Assembly: GCA_002163975.1 (NCBI GenBank)
Contig: CP019636.1
Span: forward strand, 2,517,001 to 2,581,000
Reading direction: 5' to 3'
Source: Nostocales cyanobacterium HT-58-2
Lineage (GTDB): Bacteria; Cyanobacteriota; Cyanobacteriia; Cyanobacteriales; Nostocaceae
DNA length: 64,000 nt
The notes beneath the pieces are model-generated. The model did no database searches. It was not told where the DNA came from and saw nothing but the letters and a program-made list of their open reading frames with translations. The position numbers and the translations under genes are program-made. Position 1 is the stretch's first letter, and each line of letters begins with the position of its first letter. Positions 51,339 to 59,492 of the stretch are shown here, piece after piece.

Positions 51339-52253
51339 ATGAATTCACCAACAAAGAAAAACGCATCCATGCGTCGTCAACCCAAGCAAAAGCGCAGTCA
51401 GCAGCGTGTTGAACGCATTTTAGACGCCGCAGCGGAAGTCTTTGATGAAATGGGTTACGAAGCGACGACAACTCATGCGATCGCCGCTCGTGCTGACACA
51501 GCTATAGGTTCGCTTTACCAGTTTTTTCCAGACAAATTGGCGATTTTCCATGCTTTGGAATTGCGTCATGTGGAGCGAGTACACGCCGTATGGGCAAAAC
51601 TGAGTCAGCCAGAAATCATTCAACTTCCGTTTGAGCCATTTATCCGTACTTTGGGAGCAGCATTCCAGCAACTTTTTAAGCAGCCGACTTGTCGGATCGT
51701 CTTTGTGCAATACTTCACATCCCGAGCTATCTTTCAAAACATTGATGATAGTTTTACCGAAGAAGCCATTGATTTTATGGCAAAACTGCTGCAGGAGCGT
51801 AATCCAGCATTAAGTACCGAACATTGCCATTTATTGGCTCAAGTTTGTACCCATGCCTATAATACTTTGCTGCTCTTAGCTCTACGCAGCGATGAAACTC
51901 ACCGTCAAGAGATTTTTGAGCAAATGGAGGCGTTGCTATCGGCGTACTTACGCCCCCATGTAGGAGATAAAGTTTTGCACAACAAAGTAATGAAAGTAAT
52001 GAAGTGTCCTCATTGTGAGGGAGAGCGAATCTCTAAAAATGGGCATCGTCATGGCAAGCAGCGTTACATCTGCAAAGACTGCGGTAAGCAATTTCCGGAG
52101 GCTTATTCATTGCAAGGATACGCCGATGAAGTCAAGCAGCAATGCTTGGAACTGTATCGCGATGGCGTTAGTTTTCGGGAGATTGAAAGAAAAACCGGAG
52201 TTTCTCATAATACGGTTATTCATTGGGTGAAGCATACTCACACCAATTGTTAG
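51339..52253 (+). CDS. TetR-family regulator fused to an IS1-type transposase N-terminus
   Basis: A 304-residue protein. Residues ~15-70 are a TetR HTH (RILDAAAEVFDEMGYEATTT, HAIAARADTAIGSLYQFF), followed by a ligand domain to ~210. From MKCPHCEGERISKNGHRHGK a zinc ribbon (CPHC, CKDCG) and HTH (FREIERKTGVSHNTVIHWVK) follow, matching the InsA end of cyanobacterial IS1 transposases. The DDE domain is missing. The ATG is duplicated: a 22-bp unit starting ATGAATTCACC occurs twice (51317-51360), and only the second copy is in frame. The fused protein would bind DNA by two domains. Confidence 0.8.
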   Translation: MNSPTKKNASMRRQPKQKRSQQRVERILDAAAEVFDEMGYEATTTHAIAARADTAIGSLYQFFPDKLAIFHALELRHVERVHAVWAKLSQPEIIQLPFEPFIRTLGAAFQQLFKQPTCRIVFVQYFTSRAIFQNIDDSFTEEAIDFMAKLLQERNPALSTEHCHLLAQVCTHAYNTLLLLALRSDETHRQEIFEQMEALLSAYLRPHVGDKVLHNKVMKVMKCPHCEGERISKNGHRHGKQRYICKDCGKQFPEAYSLQGYADEVKQQCLELYRDGVSFREIERKTGVSHNTVIHWVKHTHTNC

Positions 52254-52560
52254 CATTTCGCAGGCTCACCTGTTCTTCGTCTACTTCGTTTATTAGAAGC
52301 GATGCTCTAAAAGAGCCGCCTCACAACAGAGGCGATCGCCCAATTTTTGTACCTCTGGGGGATGAATTTGTCATGTAGCAAGATATCATTCCAAAAGGTA
52401 GAAGCAGCTTTTTCAACACCGTCTAGAGGAGGTAAACATAATTGTTACCTAAGTTGATCAGAACAAAAACAACTGATCGAAAGCTTCTATAAGAAGGCAG
52501 TTAAAGAAATTAAATTAACTTGATTAAACTCTATACTCTTTAGGAAAAAGTGTTATTGCT

Positions 52561-53907
52561 ATGGTTCAGAAAAAACAGCCTGAAGGTCCACAAACGCCGG
52601 CACTGTTGCAGATACTTCAGTGGAGCACTCGTCCACTGGAGTTTATGGAAACTTGTGCTAAACGCTACGGTGATTGTTTTACTGTTAAGTTAGGTGGCTC
52701 TACACCTTATGTGTTTTTTAGTAACCCACAAGCGATTGAGAAAATTTTTACGACTGCTCCGAATCTATTCGGTGTTTACAGTATTTTACGGCCCACCGTG
52801 GGGGATAACTCTCTAATCATACTGGAGGGCGATCGCCACCATCAACAGCGCCAGCTATTAATGCCCCCTTTTCATGGGGAACGGATGCGAGCTTACGGTC
52901 AGCTCATTTTCCAAATCGCTGAAAAAGTGACAAGCCAATGGACAAAAGGTGCTGAGGTCACTATCCGTCCATTTATGCAAGAAATTTCCTTGGATATCAT
53001 TCTACAGGCAGTATTTGGTCTAAATCAAGGAGAGCGTTCTCAACAACTCAAACCACTTCTTATTTCTCTGCTGAATCTTACAACTTCTCCTTTGATGTTT
53101 GCCTTGGCGTTTTTTCCAGCTCTGATAAAGGATTTAGGACCACTGAGTCCAGGACGATACTTTGTTCAGCGCAAGCAGAAAATTGACCAACTCATCTACG
53201 CCGAGATTCACGAACGCCGGGAAAAACTCGATCCATCTCGCTCAGATATTCTCACCTTGCTGATGTCAGCGCGTGACGAAGCGGGTCAGCCAATGACCGA
53301 TCAGGAGTTGCGAGATGAGTTGATAACTCTTTTACTGGCTGGTCATGAAACCACGGCTCTAGGTCTGACTTGGGCATTGTACTGGATTCACTCTCTCCCA
53401 ACGGTGAAAGAAAAACTCCTTAAGGAACTCGATACTCTCGGTAGTGATCTAGACCCCAACACCATAACTCGACTTCCCTATCTCAACGCGGTCTGTTCTG
53501 AAACGCTGCGAATTTACCCGATACTTTTGCAGACCGTTCCTAGAGTTGTCAAATCCCCAATGCATTTTATGGGTTACGAATTTGAGCCAGGTACATTTCT
53601 TAGCCCCTGTATCTATTTAACACATCGTCGTCAGGATTTATATCCTGAACCAGAACAGTTTAAACCAGAGCGCTTTCTTGAACGGCAGTTTTCACCCTAC
53701 GAGTATTTGCCGTTTGGCGGTGGTAATCGTCGCTGCATAGGTGCGGCGTTCTCCCTTTATGAAATAAAACTCGTACTAGCTACCATTCTGTCGCGGTTCG
53801 AGCTTGCTCTTGCTGAGTCTGGTCCAGTACGTCCCGTCCGTCGTGGCGTGGCTATGGCTCCTGCAAGTGGTGTCAAAATGGTCTTCAAAGGTGAGCGTCA
53901 AAATTGA
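52561..53907 (+). CDS. cytochrome P450 (CYP110-like)
   Basis: A 448-residue P450 without a membrane anchor. The I-helix motif is LLAGHETTALG, the ExxR is ETLRIYP, and the haem loop is PFGGGNRRCIGA with its Cys ligand. The start MVQKKQPEGPQTPALLQILQ is close to CYP110 proteins of Nostocales, which oxidise fatty acids, terpenes or drugs. The ferredoxin partner is not adjacent. ATG52561 has a weak ribosome site. Confidence 0.92.
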   Translation: MVQKKQPEGPQTPALLQILQWSTRPLEFMETCAKRYGDCFTVKLGGSTPYVFFSNPQAIEKIFTTAPNLFGVYSILRPTVGDNSLIILEGDRHHQQRQLLMPPFHGERMRAYGQLIFQIAEKVTSQWTKGAEVTIRPFMQEISLDIILQAVFGLNQGERSQQLKPLLISLLNLTTSPLMFALAFFPALIKDLGPLSPGRYFVQRKQKIDQLIYAEIHERREKLDPSRSDILTLLMSARDEAGQPMTDQELRDELITLLLAGHETTALGLTWALYWIHSLPTVKEKLLKELDTLGSDLDPNTITRLPYLNAVCSETLRIYPILLQTVPRVVKSPMHFMGYEFEPGTFLSPCIYLTHRRQDLYPEPEQFKPERFLERQFSPYEYLPFGGGNRRCIGAAFSLYEIKLVLATILSRFELALAESGPVRPVRRGVAMAPASGVKMVFKGERQN

Positions 53908-53939
53908 GAAGGACACGCAATCGCCTTTTTCGCAGCGTA

Positions 53940-54350
53940 CAAAGGATGTATCCTATCCAAACTTAGGATGTGTTAGGCGCAGCCGTAACGCATCTCTTCC
54001 TTAAGTACCCTGAGCGATGCGATCTCGCCCTACTTGCTAATGCATGCTATCTTACGGTTTATTGTGTGTATTGCTATATTATCTAAATGCAACCTTCTAC
54101 ATTATTAATGCATGAGTTCGCATTGCCAATGCATTGATTTGTATTGTTATTGCATTCACCTGCACAGCTAATGCAATAGTCTGCATTGCCATCGCATCAA
54201 AATGTCAAAATGTAGGATGTGAAACGCGAAGCGTAACTCATGCTGCTCAAACAATTGATGCGTTAGGCGTAGCCGTAACGCATCCTACAAAAATTCTGTG
54301 TGCTTAGAAACTTTAAGTGTTCACTTCTATAGTGATTATTGTCTTCTGCT
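53940..54350. repeat. duplicated repeat-rich segment, copy A
   Basis: This segment recurs at 56640-57147. It contains the palindrome GATGTGTTAGGCGCAGCC... (53965), five degenerate 21-bp units of the type GCATTGCTAATGCATTAGTT (54101-54197), and a second palindrome at 54259. It ends with a relic of a PsiE-like gene tail (minus-strand reading AEDNNHYRSEH, matching AEANNRVRSEH of the gene at 57111). Confidence 0.7.
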
Positions 54351-54469
54351 CCTATCCTACGATAGTTCATTTTTAAGCCACAAACCTACTTAACACTAGG
54401 CAAGAAAGCCACCTCAAAACATCATAGCCAGTGCAAGAAGTCGAATAAACCAACTGCGGTATGTACTAG

Positions 54470-55081
54470 TCATATTATCTGCAAGAAATTTACCTAGCTG
54501 AAAGTGTCCAGTTGTATCCTACTCTCCAATTACCCATTGTGCGTTCTTTAGCAGGTGAAACAGTTCACGTTGATAATTTAGAGCTTCATCAACAGAATAA
54601 AATTATCCCTCTAGAAGTTTTAAGCACCCCAATTTTTGATGAATTTGGGAAGATAGTATATGCGATCGCAGCTTTTATTGACATTACCGAACGCAAACAA
54701 GCACAAAAACTCCTAACGGATTATAATTCCATTTTAGAGCAACAGGTTGCTGAACGTACCCTGGAACTACAACAGGAAATTGCTGAACGCAAACAGGCAG
54801 AGCAAGCACTCATAGAAAGCGAGACGCGATTTCGGTTATTGGCAGAGGCAACATTTGAAGCGATCGCCATTACTGAGAAAGGTATACTTTTAGACAGCAA
54901 CCAAGCCTGTGCTGAGATGTTTAGTTATGACCTTTCTGAGGTGATTGGTATGCATATCATGGATTTTACTGCTCCTGAATACCGAGAAGAGGTCATGCAG
55001 AAGATTCTCTCAGGGGATGAAGTACAGTACCGCTCCATGCTATCACTCCTGGATTCGGAATCGGTCGAGTTAATTCACTAA
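54470..55081 (+). pseudogene. PAS-domain fragment of a lost sensor kinase
   Basis: The frame opens after TAG54467 with no good start (TTG54512 only). It reads the end of one PAS (QLPIVRSLAGETVHVDNLEL, then IIPLEVLSTPIFDEFGKIVY and AIAAFIDITERKQAQ), a coiled coil (QVAERTLELQQEIAERKQAE), and most of a second PAS (LLAEATFEAIAITEKGILLD). It stops at LDSESVELIH before any kinase or cyclase domain. Both ends are lost, so it is a relic of a multi-PAS signalling protein. Confidence 0.7.
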
Positions 55082-55101
55082 TGATATTAGTGTCACAAAG
55101 A

Positions 55102-55383
55102 TTATTCATCCTTGTCTTCAGTAAAAGGATTGTCGCGGTCGCTTCTTAGTGGTATCTCTAAGCTATAATTTTCTTCGCTACATAACTGCTGAAGTTCTTT
55201 AAAGACTTGAGCTAGAGATGTTTTCGCAGCTTTTTGTCGCCAGTTTAAAAATTCACTGAAAAGTTCAGGATCTACAATTGCAGCTACTAATTCCTCTTCG
55301 GTATAGATTAGCTGAGGTTCAAGACTTGTCGCATTAATTACTGAGGGTAGCTGTTTTTGGGCTTCTTCAAGTGTCCATTTCAT
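55102..55383 (-). CDS. orphan antitoxin-like protein (Phd/YefM type)
   Basis: From ATG55383 it has 93 residues (MKWTLEEAQKQLPSVINATS); the frame to 55416 adds unrelated residues. The N-terminus resembles the Phd/YefM DNA-binding fold, and the C-terminus is acidic with a flexible end (LRSDRDNPFTEDKDE), typical of a toxin-neutralising tail. No toxin gene follows it; the downstream DNA holds only the PAS relic on the other strand. It could be a stray antitoxin or a regulator. Confidence 0.55.
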   Translation of the reverse strand: MKWTLEEAQKQLPSVINATSLEPQLIYTEEELVAAIVDPELFSEFLNWRQKAAKTSLAQVFKELQQLCSEENYSLEIPLRSDRDNPFTEDKDE

Positions 55384-55608
55384 TCTAAAAATCCCCATGG
55401 TTTGGAAGCATTTCATATAGAGACTTTTCTGAAGTTAGCTTATTTTCCCAACCAAATGAAAAAACGAGATTCCCGACTTAATCTAAGCCAATATTCCTCA
55501 ACATTAGCAAGCATAGTCAGTTTCCCAGTTCGTGCTAACGACTTCAACCACCAGTTTAATAAATTTTCTTCTGTAGTTGCCTATTATTTATACTGTAAAT
55601 AGTTCGAG

Positions 55609-56427
55609 TCACTGTTGGTTTTGTAACCAAACTGCTAAGTCGGATATTTCAGAAAAATCAAACAGCGCATCGCTTAAATCATCTAGCTGGTTAATCGACA
55701 GTGCTTGAAGCTGTTGCTGTAATTCAGAAGAAATTGTGCCAAATCGCCGTGAAAGTTGGCGAGTCAGGGTTTGTAGCTTTCCTTGCTTGGCACCTTTTTC
55801 TAGTATTTCTTGATAAATAACTGACTCTTGCATTAGTTCCTCCCTTAAATACTGGCGAATGAGTTGTTGATCGAATTTCAAGCCAGCTAGCACTTCTGTG
55901 CAAGCTGTGATATTTTGCTTTTGTTCTGGTTCTTTAATTTTATCTATTTCTACAGCAACTTGTTCTAGCAAACCTGCTGGTGCATCTGTGGAAGCCAATA
56001 CTGCTAATGGTAGCAGTGCAGGGTTAGACAGAAGCGGTTTTGGGTCTTGCTCCTACAAACGTATAATTCTATATCCATGTCTTGTATTCCCAACAGCAAG
56101 CTCATTGATGTAAACAGCAGGGGAATCTGTTTGTTTTAGAAAAATGACTACTTGTTCGATGGAGCATTCGTATTTTCGATATGTTCTCAACCAGTAATCG
56201 AGCATCCTCACAGGGAGAGATGGTTTTGATTTAGGAACAGTTTGGAATTCTAAATGAAGGATACTGCCTAGTTCTGGTAGTTGGAATAAAGAATCAGAAC
56301 GGATTGGTTCTACGCTTAATTCTGTGGGTAAAACCTGAATACTTGTTTCTGGACAGTTAAGCAACCATTGTACAAAAGGTAATGGATACTCAGATGTCAA
56401 AAATCGGCAGATATTGTCGTATGCCAA
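55609..56427 (-). pseudogene. Rpn/DUF4351-type protein gene broken by an amber codon
   Basis: The first part (56427-56053) reads MAYDNICRFLTSEYPLPFVQ, LHLEFQTVPKSKPSLPVRML and ends VGNTRHGYRIIRL before TAG. In the same frame it continues EQDPKPLLSNPALLPLAVLA and then STDAPAGLLEQ to 55609, finishing with a DUF4351-like end (LTRQLSRRFGTISSELQQQL). Family members typically have W after RVIRL, so TGG has become TAG. The rest is intact, so this is a recent pseudogene. The second frame (55998-55609) could be translated alone from an internal ATG. Confidence 0.78.
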
Positions 56428-56639
56428 GGGTATTTATTCAAAATGTACAAAACAGATTTTAGTACAAATCCAAACGTAGGATGTGTTAGGCGCAGCCGTA
56501 ACGCATCTATTCCTTAAGCACCATGAATTATGCAATCGCCCTACTTGCCAATGCATGCTATCTTACGGTTAATTATTTTCATCTGGAAAGCATGGGTTAC
56601 GCTTCGCGCTCCCCATCCTAACAATAGTTCATTTTCAAT

Positions 56640-57147
56640 CTCTTTTCTAGCATACAAAAGATATGTCTTATCCAAATGTAGGATGTGTTAGGCGCAGCCG
56701 TAACGCATCTATTCGTTAAGTACCGCGAGTTACGCGCTCGCGCTACTTGCTAATGAATGCTATCTTACGGTTTATTATGTGTATTGCTGTGCTATCTAAA
56801 TGCAACTTCCTGCATTATTAATGCATCAGTTTGCATTGCAAATGCATTCATTTGTATTGTTATTGCATTGGCTTGCACTGCTAATGCAATAGTCTGCATT
56901 GCTATTGCATCAAAATGTGAAAATGTAAGATAGAAAGTGCGAAGCATAACTTATGCTACTTAAACAAATGCAATAGTCTGCATTGCTATTGCATCAAAAT
57001 GTGAAAATGGAAGATGGAAAGTGCGAAGCATAACTTATGCTACTAAAACAATTGATGCGTTAGGCGTAGCCGTAACGCATCCTACAAAAATTCTGTCTGC
57101 TTAGAAAGTTTCAGTGTTCACTTCTAACCCGATTATTAGCTTCTGCT
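56640..57147. repeat. duplicated repeat-rich segment, copy B
   Basis: It matches copy A (53940-54350) over most of its length. It has the TTAGGCGCAGCCGTAACGCA palindrome (56681), the 21-bp GCATTGC-type units (56811-56915) and the same right end. In addition an 84-bp stretch starting ATGCAATAG is itself duplicated (56884-56967 and 56968-57050). A partial third copy of the left part lies at 56465-56580. Its last 37 bp overlap the 3' end of the PsiE-like gene. Confidence 0.7.
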
Positions 57148-57701
57148 AAAATAGAAGCCATTGCCTGAGAGTCTATATGTTCATTAGATTCAGATGACGG
57201 ATCTGCTGCGAGTATTTTATTTCTTATAGAGATACGACGCTCAGGGTCAATGCCGTTAAAGGTTGGTGGTAACCAAACTCGAACGACTAGTAGGACCGCC
57301 ATAACGAGCAAAAAGGCACAAGAGGCTAAAATCTGGGTCCAGTGTGCTTCCAGCACTCCCCGCACAATCACTTCTCGTAGAACAGATACGATAGAGACTT
57401 CTACTGCGACACCTATAGATATTCGTTGCTCTTGTAAGTAAATAATCAGCAGTCGAAATAACTCAACTAAAATCAACAAAAACAGAATATCTGAGGTGAC
57501 AACTTGAAAATTCAGGGGAGGTAGTAGCGAATAGAACATGGCTCGCAACTGAATTGTCATGAAGCTGAATAGACCAATACATAAAGAAATCACAAGTAAG
57601 TCTTGGATAGCTTCAAGACACCGCACAAGACTATTTCGATTTAAGCATGTGTTCAACCATGCGTATCGATTTGTTGATGGCTTCTCAAGAGGCTCTTGCA
57701 T
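57111..57701 (-). CDS. PsiE-like (phosphate-starvation-inducible E) membrane protein
   Basis: A 196-residue protein with four membrane helices: ~32-54 (DLLVISLCIGLFSFMTIQLR), ~63-90 (FQVVTSDILFLLILVELFRL), ~98-118 (ISIGVAVEVSIVSVLREVIV) and ~122-145 (LASCAFLLVMAVLLVVRVWL). This matches the PsiE family. The C-terminal tail is soluble (ADPSSESNEHIDSQAMASIL). A relic of its last codons is found 2.8 kb away in repeat copy A, so a duplication once involved this gene's end. Confidence 0.82.
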   Translation of the reverse strand: MQEPLEKPSTNRYAWLNTCLNRNSLVRCLEAIQDLLVISLCIGLFSFMTIQLRAMFYSLLPPLNFQVVTSDILFLLILVELFRLLIIYLQEQRISIGVAVEVSIVSVLREVIVRGVLEAHWTQILASCAFLLVMAVLLVVRVWLPPTFNGIDPERRISIRNKILAADPSSESNEHIDSQAMASILAEANNRVRSEH

Positions 57702-57745
57702 ATATGCTCCTACCAGACAGATTATTGTAAAGTGCTGTTGAAAAA

Positions 57746-59467
57746 TTAGTACTGACTGCCGGACTTGCGGTGATGCATTGCAGTCATCCCTGCAACCTGT
57801 AACATTTGACCATTATTAACAGTGGCATACACAACCCAATGATCACCACAGTCCATCCGGCTGTTGACAGTGCAATCCAAATAAGCAAGAGCATCGCTGA
57901 GGATGGGACAGCCATTTTCAGCGGTTTGAGTTGCCAAGCCAACAAAGCGGTCTTGCCCTGGTGTAAAGGGTTGAAGGAAGTGTCGCCTCAGGTTCATACC
58001 TTCTTTGAGGATATTCAGAACGAAATTCTCTCCTGTATGCATTAAAGATTCAATCGCTCTATCTTTAGCAACTGCAACTGTCAAACCAGGGGGATTAAAG
58101 CTAGACTGAGTGATCCAAGAAGCTAGCATAGCACTGCTGAGATCTCCGCGTTTAGCAGTAACCACACACAGAGGTCCAATAATTCGCCCCATAGCTTGTT
58201 CTGTGCGGTCAATTTGGGAGTCACTGACGGGTTGTCGAGGAGCACGAATTTTCTTCGCTTTTTTCAAGGCTTGAGCAAAGTCAGTTCCAGCTTCTTTACA
58301 CTGTTGTAAGATGACATCAGTAGGTTTGAACTTCACGCGAATTGTGTCAAAGCCAAAGTGATAGCCCGCAGATTGTAATTTGGTTTCAATCTCATCAACT
58401 GCTTCTCCACTCCAGCCATAGGAACCAAAGACACCCGCTAACTTGCTTTTAGCAGCAATTGAAAGCACTATACCCAAGGCAGTTTGCACTTGCGTAGGCA
58501 TATGTCCGCCTAAGGTAGGAGAACCAATGATAAATCCATCGCATTTTTCTACAAGCGCCTGAATTTCAGTTGGATGAGTAAATTCACAGTTAATGAGTTC
58601 TACCCCTACACCTGACTTGCTTATCCCCTTGGCGATCGCCTGTGCCAAAGTTGCTGTGTTACCATAAGCGGACGCATATATCAATGCCACAGTCAAGTCT
58701 TTGTCTTTCTGTTGTTGATTCCACTGGCGATAGTCATGAGTGAGTCGGCTTTTGCTATATCGTACAAGAGGGCCGTGACCAGGGGCATAAAAATTGACTG
58801 ATAAAGGAGTAAACTTGTCAAGCGCTATTTCCACCTGCCGGAACTGAGCAGCATGAAGGCAATCATAATAGTGTCGTCTGTCTTCGTCTAGACGTTTCCA
58901 ACCTTCATCAAAAATTTCATCTCCACAAATATGAGTACCGAATAGTTTATCGGTAAATAGAATGCGAGTTTGCTGGTCGTAAGTATAAAGCTCATCAGGC
59001 CAACGTGGCGTGGGCACAGTAATAAATTGCAGTTTATGACCTTGACCTAAATCCAGAACTTCGTCACCCCTGGCAACATTTATTCTTAGCTCTCGTTCTG
59101 GAAAAGCTATACGCAGAGCAACTGCACCAGCCTTTGAGCAGATAAAGGTGATTTGAGGGGCGAACTCTAGCAATGCCTTCAATGTTACACAGCGATTTGG
59201 GTTAACATGACCCAAAATTACGTAATCAAGATATCTTAAATCAAGGTGCTGTTGTAGTTCGCGCAGATAAATCTCTGTAAAAGATTCTCCAGGCGGGTCT
59301 AAAATAGCTGTTTTCTCAGCTTGGATCAAGTAAGAATTGGCAGTCGTACCCTTTTGGAGCGAGTATTCGACTTCAAATTTTAGTCTGTCCCAAGTGCGCG
59401 ATCGCAGCACAGTTGTGTCAGTACCAATCGAGGCGACTTGAACATCGCGTAGTTTTGTGTATGTCAT
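57746..59467 (-). CDS. diflavin flavodiiron protein, Flv1-like (non-canonical metal site)
   Basis: From ATG59467, after AGAAGGAAT, it has 573 residues; ATG59509 would overlap the upstream gene. The metallo-beta-lactamase part has lost the classic iron ligands: HVNPNRC in place of HxExDH. A flavodoxin module (VALIYASAYGNTATLAQAIA) and a C-terminal flavin-reductase module (LCVVTAKRGDLSSAMLASWI) follow. Cyanobacterial Flv1 and Flv2 carry such substituted sites and work as partners of Flv3 or Flv4. Its partner gene lies just upstream. Role: oxygen photoreduction. Confidence 0.88.
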   Translation of the reverse strand: MTYTKLRDVQVASIGTDTTVLRSRTWDRLKFEVEYSLQKGTTANSYLIQAEKTAILDPPGESFTEIYLRELQQHLDLRYLDYVILGHVNPNRCVTLKALLEFAPQITFICSKAGAVALRIAFPERELRINVARGDEVLDLGQGHKLQFITVPTPRWPDELYTYDQQTRILFTDKLFGTHICGDEIFDEGWKRLDEDRRHYYDCLHAAQFRQVEIALDKFTPLSVNFYAPGHGPLVRYSKSRLTHDYRQWNQQQKDKDLTVALIYASAYGNTATLAQAIAKGISKSGVGVELINCEFTHPTEIQALVEKCDGFIIGSPTLGGHMPTQVQTALGIVLSIAAKSKLAGVFGSYGWSGEAVDEIETKLQSAGYHFGFDTIRVKFKPTDVILQQCKEAGTDFAQALKKAKKIRAPRQPVSDSQIDRTEQAMGRIIGPLCVVTAKRGDLSSAMLASWITQSSFNPPGLTVAVAKDRAIESLMHTGENFVLNILKEGMNLRRHFLQPFTPGQDRFVGLATQTAENGCPILSDALAYLDCTVNSRMDCGDHWVVYATVNNGQMLQVAGMTAMHHRKSGSQY

Positions 59468-59492
59468 ATTCCTTCTGACTCCTGATTTCTCT

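Noticed and set aside
54101..54197. CRISPR-like GCATT repeats
   Set aside because: The units are short, degenerate and palindromic without spacers.
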